DNA of 10,012 nucleotides, taken from positions 1 to 10,012 of the forward strand of contig JAAAOR010000031.1 in the NCBI GenBank assembly GCA_009908735.1, written 5' to 3'. Both the position numbers and the translations under genes were made by a program. Below are positions 1 through 5,806 of the stretch, in pieces. Each line of letters starts with the position of its first letter. Positions within the stretch are counted from its first letter, which is position 1. Source of the DNA: Spirochaetota bacterium. Lineage in GTDB: Bacteria; Spirochaetota; Spirochaetia; DSM-27196; PWMO01. A model generated the notes under the pieces. That model was not told where the DNA came from. It ran no database searches and was given only the letters and a program-made list of their open reading frames with translations.

Positions 1-10
1 GAATGTTGAT

Positions 11-57
11 AGTAGCGGGGTTTGCCGGTTCCTCGGAACCGGTAGAACCTCGCTGCT
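11..57 (+). promoter_or_regulatory. Long hairpin in the flaB 5' leader (hairpin I)
   Basis: The arms 11-31 and 36-57 pair over about 21 bp (two or three G-U wobbles and one bulged G at 45) and close a CTCG tetraloop at 32-35. This is far more stable than chance and lies about 100 nt before the flaB start. There is no T-run after it, so it does not look like a conventional intrinsic terminator read on the plus strand. It could be a Rho-independent end of an upstream gene lacking a U-tract, an mRNA 5'-stabilising structure, or part of a larger folded leader with the next two hairpins. The structure is seen; the role is inferred. Confidence 0.6.
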
Positions 58-59
58 CC

Positions 60-106
60 TGAAGTCCGAACGGAGCGGGAACGTCGGCAGCGTTCGCGGG
101 ACTTCA
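60..106 (+). promoter_or_regulatory. Second hairpin in the flaB 5' leader (hairpin II)
   Basis: TGAAGTC at 60-66 pairs with GACTTCA at 100-106, and CGAACG at 67-72 pairs with CGTTCG at 91-96, leaving a 3-nt bulge (97-99) and an 18-nt loop (73-90). The loop contains GGA at 78-80, and another GGA straddles the stem edge at 72-74. It sits directly between hairpin I and the short GGA hexaloop hairpin, so the whole flaB leader folds as a chain of three stem-loops. Confidence 0.5.
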
Positions 107-118
107 TCGGCAGTTGAA

Positions 119-156
119 CGGGGCAAGGAAGCCCCGAATCATTCGTCAGGGAGGGA
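119..156 (+). promoter_or_regulatory. Putative dual CsrA-binding site of the flaB leader (GGA hexaloop plus Shine-Dalgarno)
   Basis: CGGGGC (119-124) and GCCCCG (131-136) form a perfect 6-bp stem that presents the hexaloop AAGGAA (125-130) closed by a C-G pair. This matches the CsrA SELEX-type site, in which an A-R-GGA-N hexaloop is closed by C-G. Twenty nt downstream of the loop GGA, the Shine-Dalgarno AGGGAGGGA (148-156) holds two more GGA triplets, at 150-152 and 154-156. A stem-loop site followed by a site overlapping the Shine-Dalgarno is the arrangement known for Bacillus subtilis hag and reported for Borrelia flaB. CsrA is encoded in this window. Binding itself is inferred. Confidence 0.6.
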
Positions 157-159
157 TCT

Positions 160-1014
160 ATGATCATTAATCACAACATGAGTGCCCAGTTTGCCAACAG
201 GACACTCAACTTCCGGGGCAACGATGTTCAAGGAAACATCGAAAAACTCAGCTCCGGAATGCGCATCAACCGGGCCGGCGACGACCCTGCAGGACTGGCG
301 GTATCTGAAAAGATGCGCAGCCAGATCTCCGGGCTCAACCAGGCAGAGCGAAACATCCAGAACGGTGTCTCGTTCATCCAGGCCACCGAGGGATATCTGC
401 AGGAGACGCAGGACATCCTGCACCGCGTCCGGGAGCTTTCGGTGCAGTCGGCCAACGGCATCTATTCGGCAGAAGACCGCATGCAGATTCAGGTCGAGGT
501 TTCGCAGCTTGTCGATGAGGTCAACCGGATCGCATCGCACGCGCAGTTCAACGGCATGAACCTTCTCACGGGTCGGTTCGCCAGCGATGCCGCAGAAGCC
601 TCAGGGGTTCAGTTCCAGGTCGGCGCGAATATGGACCAAAGCGAGACCGCCTTCATTGGTACGATGACCGCTGCAGCTCTCGGATTGCAGAATGCGCAGG
701 GTGAAGAGGGTATCGTTACCCTTTCCAGCGCGGATGCCGCCAACCGGACCATCGGTATCGTGGACTCTGCCCTTCGGCAGGTATCGAAGCAGCGGGCCGA
801 CCTTGGCGCCTATCAGAACCGTTTTGAAATGGCACAAGAGGGTGTGGCTATCGCAGCAGAGAATCTGCAGGCAGCCGAGTCCCAGATTCGAGACGTAAAC
901 ATGGCTCAAGAAGTCGTGGATTTTACCAAGAATCAGATACTGATGCAGTCGAACACCGCAATGTTGGCACAGGCGAACACGCAGCCGCAGTCTGTACTTC
1001 AGCTACTGGGCTAA
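160..1014 (+). CDS. flaB: Flagellin, FlaB type (periplasmic flagellar filament core subunit)
   Basis: The 284-residue product is a flagellin with only the conserved D0/D1 helical core. The N-terminal domain covers about residues 1-140, including [20 protein letters not shown] (31-50) and the D1 helix with [11 protein letters not shown] (89-99). A short linker (about 140-190) follows, then the C-terminal domain (about 190-284) with [17 protein letters not shown] (245-261). No D2/D3 insertion is present, and the length is typical of spirochaete FlaB, which forms the core of the periplasmic flagellum and is exported by the flagellar type III apparatus without a cleaved signal. The ATG at 160 is preceded by a strong Shine-Dalgarno (GGAGG at 150-154). 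It heads a flaB-flaG-fliD group. The leader carries CsrA-like sites, so translational control by CsrA/FliW is likely. The number of flaB paralogues in the genome cannot be seen here. Confidence 0.96.
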   Translation: MIINHNMSAQFANRTLNFRGNDVQGNIEKLSSGMRINRAGDDPAGLAVSEKMRSQISGLNQAERNIQNGVSFIQATEGYLQETQDILHRVRELSVQSANGIYSAEDRMQIQVEVSQLVDEVNRIASHAQFNGMNLLTGRFASDAAEASGVQFQVGANMDQSETAFIGTMTAAALGLQNAQGEEGIVTLSSADAANRTIGIVDSALRQVSKQRADLGAYQNRFEMAQEGVAIAAENLQAAESQIRDVNMAQEVVDFTKNQILMQSNTAMLAQANTQPQSVLQLLG

Positions 1015-1034
1015 GTTTTCACTCCGTTCACTTT

Positions 1035-1063
1035 GAAAGAGAGTTCTGGACGTCCTCTCTTTC
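1035..1063 (+). terminator. Hairpin after flaB, first (no U-tract)
   Basis: GAAAGAGAG at 1035-1043 and CTCTCTTTC at 1055-1063 pair perfectly over 9 bp around an 11-nt loop that contains a GGA (1048-1050). It begins 20 nt after the flaB stop codon. No T-run follows, so complete termination is unlikely. An mRNA 3'-end stabiliser, an RNase processing site or a partial terminator would all fit between an abundant flagellin message and the less abundant downstream genes. Confidence 0.5.
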
Positions 1064-1078
1064 GCGACCATCGGGCGA

Positions 1079-1102
1079 GGAGGGAGCCACGAGGCTCCCT
1101 CC
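1079..1102 (+). terminator. Hairpin after flaB, second (GC-rich, weak tail)
   Basis: GGAGGGAGCC (1079-1088) and GGCTCCCTCC (1093-1102) form a perfect 10-bp, GC-rich stem closed by an ACGA tetraloop. It is followed by a C-run and then a pyrimidine stretch rather than T's. It lies between flaB and the flaG ribosome-binding site and is the stronger candidate for attenuating read-through from flaB into flaG-fliD. Whether it terminates, or only blocks 3' exonucleases, cannot be decided from sequence. Confidence 0.5.
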
Positions 1103-1107
1103 CCCAC

Positions 1108-1127
1108 TTCTTACACGGAGGTAAGAG
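1108..1127 (+). promoter_or_regulatory. GGA-hexaloop hairpin enclosing the flaG Shine-Dalgarno (putative CsrA site)
   Basis: CTTAC (1110-1114) and GTAAG (1121-1125) pair around the hexaloop ACGGAG (1115-1120). The stem extends by T1109-A1126 and a T1108-G1127 wobble to 7 bp. The loop is closed by C-G and contains A-C-GGA-G, close to the CsrA consensus hexaloop. The GGAGG Shine-Dalgarno (1117-1121) is mostly within the loop, so CsrA binding here would directly block ribosome access to the ATG at 1129. The fold is seen; the regulation is inferred. Confidence 0.55.
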
Positions 1128-1128
1128 T

Positions 1129-1476
1129 ATGTCCATGGATGTTTCGAGGCTGCAGTATCCTGCCGATCACGAGCGGTTCAATCCCGCCCGACGAGCAGCC
1201 CAACAGGTAGAAGCCCGTGAGGTGCAACGCCAAGAGCAGGAAATCCGGCGGGCCCGGGCCGACATAGACTCTGTCGCGTCGAAACTCGATGACGTTTCGA
1301 GTATCTTCAATCGAAAACTCAAGTTCAGCGTGGACCGTGAGTTCGGCGGTGTCGTCGTCAAGGTGATCGATACGACAACCGATAAAGTCATAAAAGAGCT
1401 CCCGCCCGAGGCGCTGCAGAGACTGCACGTACGAATACAGGAGACGTTGGGTCTGCTGTTTGACGAAACCATATAG
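1129..1476 (+). CDS. flaG: FlaG family flagellar protein
   Basis: The 115-residue protein has an N-terminal charged helical region (about residues 12-60, rich in Arg/Gln/Glu) and a C-terminal FlaG domain (about 60-112). The domain's signature is a hydrophobic beta segment, LKFSVDREFGGVVVKVID (64-81), followed by KVIKELPPEAL (86-96). FlaG is a small protein of unclear mechanism that sits next to fliD in many bacteria and influences filament length. The frame is open upstream to a TTG at 1033. I chose the ATG at 1129 because GGAGG at 1117-1121 lies 7 nt before it and the upstream frame would run through two strong hairpins. It is 24 nt upstream of fliD and almost certainly cotranscribed with it. 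The ribosome site is in a GGA hairpin loop. Confidence 0.9.
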   Translation: MSMDVSRLQYPADHERFNPARRAAQQVEAREVQRQEQEIRRARADIDSVASKLDDVSSIFNRKLKFSVDREFGGVVVKVIDTTTDKVIKELPPEALQRLHVRIQETLGLLFDETI

Positions 1477-1482
1477 CCTCTC

Positions 1483-1500
1483 TCGCGGGAGGGGACGCGA
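1483..1500 (+). promoter_or_regulatory. Hairpin presenting the fliD Shine-Dalgarno in its loop (possible CsrA site)
   Basis: TCGCG (1483-1487) and CGCGA (1496-1500) form a 5-bp stem ending immediately before the fliD ATG. The 8-nt loop GGAGGGGA (1488-1495) is the Shine-Dalgarno and holds two GGA triplets. The loop is larger than the optimal CsrA hexaloop and lacks the preferred flanking A, so the match is weaker than at flaB and flaG, but placement of GGA in the loop over the ribosome site is the same design. Confidence 0.45.
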
Positions 1501-3528
1501 ATGTCCGATATGAACATCCCCGGCGTGTCCGGTACCCGGGGAGTAGACTCACAGAAAATGATAGACGACCTCATGAAGGTTGAGCGTCAACCGCTCAATC
1601 GTATGGAAAACGAGGTCGACGAGTATCAAACGGAGAAGCAGGTCTGGCAGGAACTGAGCCGGACCGCAAGCACCCTCTCCGATGAGGCACGCTCGCTCTA
1701 CGGATTTCAGAACCCGTTCTCTGAGCGCGTGGCGACCTCTTCCGACCAATCCGTTCTAACCGCAACTGCACAGCGACAGGCACCCGAAAGCGTCAACCGT
1801 ATAGAGGTGGAGCAGATAGCCGGCGCGGACACCTTCGTCTCCGCCCCGGTACCGCTGGACACGACCGTCCCGGAGGGCCGCTATGGTTTCCGCGTGGGTG
1901 ATCAGGAGCGCTTCTTCAATTTCCGTGGCGGCGACCTCGGTGACTTTGCCGAGGCGGTCACCCGCAACGTCGGCGAGCTCGTAGAGGCCCGGGTGGTAAA
2001 GGACTCCGCGCAGAGCGAAGTGATCACGTTTCGGTCGCAGCTCACGGGTGCCGAGAACCGCCTCGAGTTTCTCGAGCAATCGCAGCAGACGGCGCTCGAC
2101 CTGGGCGTTCTCGAGAGATCTGTCAGCGGTGAGCGCACGCTACGCATTTCCCAGTCCGGGATCGCACCTTGGCGCGGTGAGCTCTCTCCCGAGACGGTGT
2201 CCGTCAGCGCGGGTACGCTCGAAGTGAGCCCCGGCGGCTCGGTGTCCCTGCCGGTGGAACCGCGCATGAACGTGAGCGAAAACATGGTTCTCGAGCTCGA
2301 TGTGCGGATCGTGGACCGCTCCGACGAGATCACAGAGCCACCCCCGCCTCCCGAAGGTCCGAACATTCCCGACGCGGGCTCGGTCACGCTCGACGGGATC
2401 ACTGTCCCCTACCCCCAGTCCGAGGTTGAAACACCGGACTACGAACCTCCCGAGGAGCCGCAAGTCTCAACCGACGATACCTTCCTCTTTGCCCGCGATG
2501 GCGGGCAGGATGTGGCTCTTCCTGCGCTCGACGCCGGCGAGGAGTTTCAGACGATCCAAGTTCCCTTAGCTGAGCACGTGGCCTCGATATCGGCGCTGAA
2601 CATCCGAAATGAGAACACGCACCGAGAGCTCTACGTGCGGAACGCGCGCATCTTCGATCCCACGGCGCGGGGCGAGTTCGAGCCGCGGAACCCTATCGAG
2701 ACGGCCTCGGACGCGCGAATCAAGCTCGACGGCATCACGGCGACCCGCAGCACGAACAGCATCGACGATCTCATCCCCGGCGCAACGCTCGAGCTCCGTG
2801 GCCCGAGCCGCGGACCGGTAACCCTGCAGGTCGAGCCGGATCGGGAAACGATCAAGGACTCGGTCATCGGATTCGTCGGGCAATACAACCAGCTAATCCG
2901 CGACATCAACATTCTCACCCGCTCAAACGAGTCCATTATTCAGGAAATCGGCTACTTCAGCGATGAGGAGCGCGAACAGGCCCGCGAGCGCCTCGGCATG
3001 ATGCAGGGCGACAGCAGCCTCAATCAAATGCGATCGAGCCTCCAGCAAATCATGATGAACTCATATCCAACTGACGCAGGACAGGAGCTCAATTTGCTGG
3101 CGCAGCTGGGTATTAGCACCAACGCCGGCGGGTTCAACACCGGCGGCGTGAATGCGTCTCGCCTGCGCGGGTACCTCGAAATGGACGAGGCACAATTCGA
3201 CGCCGCACTGCAGGACAATATCGAAGCCGTGCGACAGCTCTTTGGTTCCGACACCAACGGGGATCTCGCCACCGATGAGGGCATTGCCTATCGGTTACAG
3301 CAGTACGTCCGCCCCTTTATTCAGCCCGGCGGCATCTTCCAGAATCGACAGAATACGCTCGAGTCTCAGGTTTCGCGCACCGAGGACGATATGGCCGATT
3401 ACGCCGATCACCTCGACCGCTATGAGCAGCGCCTCCGCCAGCAATTCGGGCGCATGGAAAACGCGATGAACGAGATGGATGCCAACCAGCGCTCTCTCCA
3501 GCGGCTCAACAACAATGGGGGAAACTAA
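1501..3528 (+). CDS. fliD: Flagellar filament cap protein FliD
   Basis: The 675-residue protein is FliD (HAP2), the cap that folds and inserts flagellin at the filament tip; in spirochaetes this occurs in the periplasm. The FliD N-terminal domain is at about residues 5-105 (IPGVSGTRGVDSQKMIDDLM, then a coiled-coil segment at 30-65). The FliD C-terminal domain is at about 402-675, starting ASDARIKLDGITATRSTNSI (402-421) and ending in an acidic/Gln-rich coiled coil (about 615-670). Between them, about 120-400 form beta-rich variable domains interrupted by a proline-rich stretch (PPPPPEGP at 280-287, more prolines to about 320). Enteric FliD is about 470 residues; spirochaete FliD proteins are usually about 660-680, so the length is normal for the group. 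The start has a purine-rich Shine-Dalgarno within a hairpin loop. flaG lies just upstream. Confidence 0.95.
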   Translation: MSDMNIPGVSGTRGVDSQKMIDDLMKVERQPLNRMENEVDEYQTEKQVWQELSRTASTLSDEARSLYGFQNPFSERVATSSDQSVLTATAQRQAPESVNRIEVEQIAGADTFVSAPVPLDTTVPEGRYGFRVGDQERFFNFRGGDLGDFAEAVTRNVGELVEARVVKDSAQSEVITFRSQLTGAENRLEFLEQSQQTALDLGVLERSVSGERTLRISQSGIAPWRGELSPETVSVSAGTLEVSPGGSVSLPVEPRMNVSENMVLELDVRIVDRSDEITEPPPPPEGPNIPDAGSVTLDGITVPYPQSEVETPDYEPPEEPQVSTDDTFLFARDGGQDVALPALDAGEEFQTIQVPLAEHVASISALNIRNENTHRELYVRNARIFDPTARGEFEPRNPIETASDARIKLDGITATRSTNSIDDLIPGATLELRGPSRGPVTLQVEPDRETIKDSVIGFVGQYNQLIRDINILTRSNESIIQEIGYFSDEEREQARERLGMMQGDSSLNQMRSSLQQIMMNSYPTDAGQELNLLAQLGISTNAGGFNTGGVNASRLRGYLEMDEAQFDAALQDNIEAVRQLFGSDTNGDLATDEGIAYRLQQYVRPFIQPGGIFQNRQNTLESQVSRTEDDMADYADHLDRYEQRLRQQFGRMENAMNEMDANQRSLQRLNNNGGN

Positions 3529-3539
3529 AACACCTCCTC

Positions 3540-3567
3540 GACGCGAAAGCCGCCGGGCTCTCGCGTC
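3540..3567 (+). terminator. Hairpin just after fliD (no U-tract)
   Basis: GACGCGA (3540-3546) pairs with TCGCGTC (3561-3567), and after one A/C mismatch AGCC (3548-3551) pairs with GGCT (3556-3559) around a GCCG loop, giving 11 bp in total. It begins 12 nt after the fliD stop codon. No T-run follows. It resembles the hairpins after flaB and may protect the 3' end of the flaB-flaG-fliD message. Confidence 0.5.
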
Positions 3568-3592
3568 CCTCGTGCCATCGCTCCGCACGCGG

Positions 3593-3636
3593 GCCATCGC
3601 CGCCGACGTTTGCCGCTATCGCCGCCGACGTTCGCC
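3593..3636 (+). repeat. Two-copy 22-bp tandem repeat in the fliD downstream gap
   Basis: Unit 1 (3593-3614) and unit 2 (3615-3636) are directly adjacent and differ at two positions (unit positions 3 and 19, both C/T). The core of each is ATCGCCGCCGACGTT. A shortened third copy, ATCGCCGCG, follows at 3637. The stretch is GC-rich and non-coding. It may be slipped-strand duplication of a simple motif; no function is evident. Confidence 0.6.
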
Positions 3637-3641
3637 ATCGC

Positions 3642-3684
3642 CGCGCGAGCGGAGCTTTTCGGCTTGCCCGGAGCGCGTTTTTTT
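3642..3684 (+). terminator. Probable intrinsic terminator downstream of fliD
   Basis: CGCGC (3642-3646) pairs with GCGCG (3673-3677), with an inner interrupted stem CGG-AGC (3650-3655) with GCT (3662-3664) and CCG (3668-3670). Seven T's follow directly (3678-3684). The U-tract is good but the stem is broken by internal loops and a bulge, so termination may be partial. It separates flaB-flaG-fliD from the next group, whose first start codon is only about 55 nt further on, so either a promoter is squeezed in between or read-through feeds the downstream genes. Confidence 0.5.
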
Positions 3685-3738
3685 CCGATATGTACAACTA
3701 GAGGGATTCACGGCCACCAAACCCCAAAGGAGGCACAG

Positions 3739-4650
3739 GTGGAGGTTCTGATAAACGAAGAACGGGTAGATGTTACGCTGGAGGAGGAGCAGACCCTCGG
3801 AGAGGTCATGGAGGGCCTACGCGGGTGGCTCAACGATGCCAAGCTCTTCATTACCGACGTTGTTGTGGATGAGCAGGACGTGAGGCTCGACGCGCCCGAA
3901 TCCTGGTCGCAAACCCACGTAGATGACATCGGTCGTATCCAGATCATGGCCATGCAACCGTGGGAGGTCAAAGCCGCCGGCTTACAGGTGCTCGTTCAGT
4001 ATTTCACCCTCCTTCGCGACGCAATGCGCAACGGGGACGCCCAACAGCTGGGAGAAGTTTCCGAAGAGGCCGAGTACATCGCCGAGAGCCTGCCAACCTA
4101 CGCTCCCGACCTTATCGACCCGAACGGACGCAGCGATACTCTCCACCGCATCGTCGACGCACGGGAGATTCGCGAGGGCGTTCTTCCTGGCTCCGAGCGC
4201 ACCACGGAGCTTCTCGGTTACCTCGATCAGGCGGCCACGGTGCTGACTTCCCGGGCGCGAGAAATCTCGCAGCCACGGGCCGAGGCCGCTGCAACGGCTC
4301 AGACCATACGGGGCCTCCTGCCGGAAGTCAATGAAGTATCGATTCTGCTGCAGCGTGGAGAGGATCGCCGTGCAATGGACTCCCTCGTGCGCTTCACGGA
4401 GCTCGTGGGAAAGCTGCTTCGTATCATGCCCCACCTCGTACGCGAAGTAGCGTCACCTCGGATTTCAGCCGAACGGCTGCAGAACTACGGCGCCGAGCTC
4501 AACGCCACGTTGGAGGAGCTGGTGGACGCCTTTGGCACGCAGGACTCCGTGCTCATCGGAGACCTCGTCGAGTACGAACTCGTACCGAAGGTGGAGGAAC
4601 TACTAGACTACATTCCATCCGCTGGGGGGATTCACAATTCTGATTGGTGA
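3739..4650 (+). CDS. Uncharacterised two-domain protein following fliD (beta-grasp-like N-terminus, helical C-terminus)
   Basis: I do not recognise a named family. The 303 residues divide in two. Residues 1-72 alternate strand, helix and strand (MEVLINEERVDVTL, then a helix with LGEVMEGLRGWL, then FITDVVVDEQDVRLD and IGRIQIMA), a pattern like ubiquitin/ThiS-type beta-grasp folds. Residues 74-293 look all-helical and acidic and end with DSVLIGDLVEYELVPKVEELL (269-289, from memory similar to a motif in uncharacterised Firmicutes proteins). There is no signal peptide, membrane segment or cysteine. I chose the GTG at 3739 because AAAGGAGG (3726-3733) is 5 nt upstream; the frame is open to an ATG at 3610, but that ATG lies inside the tandem repeat and upstream of the terminator. 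FliS-like chaperones often follow fliD, so a flagellar export or assembly role is a guess from position only. Confidence 0.85.
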   Translation: MEVLINEERVDVTLEEEQTLGEVMEGLRGWLNDAKLFITDVVVDEQDVRLDAPESWSQTHVDDIGRIQIMAMQPWEVKAAGLQVLVQYFTLLRDAMRNGDAQQLGEVSEEAEYIAESLPTYAPDLIDPNGRSDTLHRIVDAREIREGVLPGSERTTELLGYLDQAATVLTSRAREISQPRAEAAATAQTIRGLLPEVNEVSILLQRGEDRRAMDSLVRFTELVGKLLRIMPHLVREVASPRISAERLQNYGAELNATLEELVDAFGTQDSVLIGDLVEYELVPKVEELLDYIPSAGGIHNSDW

Positions 4651-4656
4651 TGCCGC

Positions 4657-5772
4657 ATGGTAGTGCTGCAGGCTCCCGACTTTAACTTCTTCGAGAACCC
4701 CGATCCCACTACCAACATTATCACACTGGTAGTTTTCGGCGGGCTTCTTGTCGTCCTGGCACTGGGCGCCCTGCTCAGCTCACGGTCCTCGGGTTCGCGT
4801 GGCGGGGGCGGAAGTACCGGCGGAATGCTCGCCGGCATGAATCTGAAGCGTCAGGCCCGGAACGCCGGTCTCTCCCGCGATCAGGTGCGTACGCTACGGG
4901 GTCTCGTAAAGCGTTACCGCGTACAGGATCCCGGCCGTCTGTTTACCGACAACACCTACCTTACCAGCCTGGTGCGACGAGCCGTTCGGGATCTCGACAC
5001 TTCCTCCATAGGCGACGATGAGCGCGAGAGCCTCAAGTACATCATCTTTCAGATCAAACGCCTCATAGGTCTGCGTATGGGTGGCCTCACGACGCTCGAG
5101 TCCACGCGCCGGCTGCGTGCCGGGCGCGACATGCAGATCTCCACCGACAAGAATGAGTGGCACGACACCACGATTGCATCCAATCTCCCCGAAGCTCTCG
5201 TTGTCGGCTCGCCCACGGATCGCTACGACCGGCCCATTCTGTGGAGCAAGGGCACCGCGGTAAGCTGTCGCGTCGTTGCCGAAGGAACTGGGAAGGTTTA
5301 CACCTTCGACACGCATGTCAGTGGCATTCGGAAGTCGCGCAGCGGCACGAGCATGCTGCTCGCTCATACGAGCCGCATTGATGCGTCGCAGAAACGACGC
5401 TACCCGCGGCGCGAGATGGACATGCCGGTGTTCTTCTGGCCCGTGTTCATCATGCCGGTTGGAACCGGCCGCCATGCAAAGAAGCGAGCCTTCGTCAGCG
5501 ACGAGCGGAGAGGGTTCGGTCGGCTCGAGGATATCTCAGCCGGAGGGTGCAGCATACGCTCTCAGAAGCCGCTCAAGGCAGGAACGCTCATCAAGGTAGA
5601 GTTCGAAACCTGGGATCGTACAAAGCTAACTGCGTTCGGTAAGGTCCGTTCCACGCAACGAACCCCCCTTCGCTACGGCATCATGCACGTTATGTTCACC
5701 CGGGTTTCGCGAAAAAATCTAAATATGATTCAGTCTTACGTGTACGGCATCGCAGAGCAGACGCCGAGTTAA
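4657..5772 (+). CDS. Membrane-anchored PilZ-domain protein (putative c-di-GMP receptor)
   Basis: The 371-residue protein has one N-terminal membrane segment (about residues 20-41, IITLVVFGGLLVVLALGALL) followed by a Ser/Gly-rich linker (42-57). A helical region follows (about 62-140), then a YcgR-N-like beta domain (about 145-240) and a PilZ domain (about 246-365). Both c-di-GMP-binding motifs are intact: RxxxR within KRRYPRRE (246-253) and DxSxxG as DISAGG (292-297). It probably binds c-di-GMP at the cytoplasmic face of the inner membrane. The layout resembles YcgR flagellar brake proteins with an added anchor. It starts 6 nt after the preceding stop codon with only a weak GGTGA ribosome site, suggesting translational coupling. 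It may link second-messenger signalling to the periplasmic flagella, but a direct motor role is not shown. Confidence 0.88.
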   Translation: MVVLQAPDFNFFENPDPTTNIITLVVFGGLLVVLALGALLSSRSSGSRGGGGSTGGMLAGMNLKRQARNAGLSRDQVRTLRGLVKRYRVQDPGRLFTDNTYLTSLVRRAVRDLDTSSIGDDERESLKYIIFQIKRLIGLRMGGLTTLESTRRLRAGRDMQISTDKNEWHDTTIASNLPEALVVGSPTDRYDRPILWSKGTAVSCRVVAEGTGKVYTFDTHVSGIRKSRSGTSMLLAHTSRIDASQKRRYPRREMDMPVFFWPVFIMPVGTGRHAKKRAFVSDERRGFGRLEDISAGGCSIRSQKPLKAGTLIKVEFETWDRTKLTAFGKVRSTQRTPLRYGIMHVMFTRVSRKNLNMIQSYVYGIAEQTPS

Positions 5773-5806
5773 CTGCGGCCGTTTGCCAACATAGGATAGG
5801 CATATC

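Noticed and set aside
5..12. GTTGATAG resembling a sigma-28 -10 element (consensus GCCGATAA).
   Set aside because: It matches 5 of 8 positions strictly, the -35 position would be outside the window, and a start here would cut the 5' arm of the strong hairpin at 11-57.
1033..1128. Upstream extension of flaG from a TTG at 1033.
   Set aside because: It has no ribosome site, runs through two perfect hairpins, and adds residues without resemblance to FlaG; the ATG at 1129 has a strong Shine-Dalgarno.
3684..3691. TCCGATAT after the T7 run, resembling a sigma-28 -10 (6 of 8).
   Set aside because: No TAAA-like -35 element lies about 15 nt upstream; that region is the GC-rich terminator stem. It is not strong enough to call a promoter.
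3610..3738. Upstream extension of the post-fliD protein from an ATG at 3610.
   Set aside because: It would start in the tandem repeat and read through the T7 terminator; the GTG at 3739 has AAAGGAGG 5 nt upstream.
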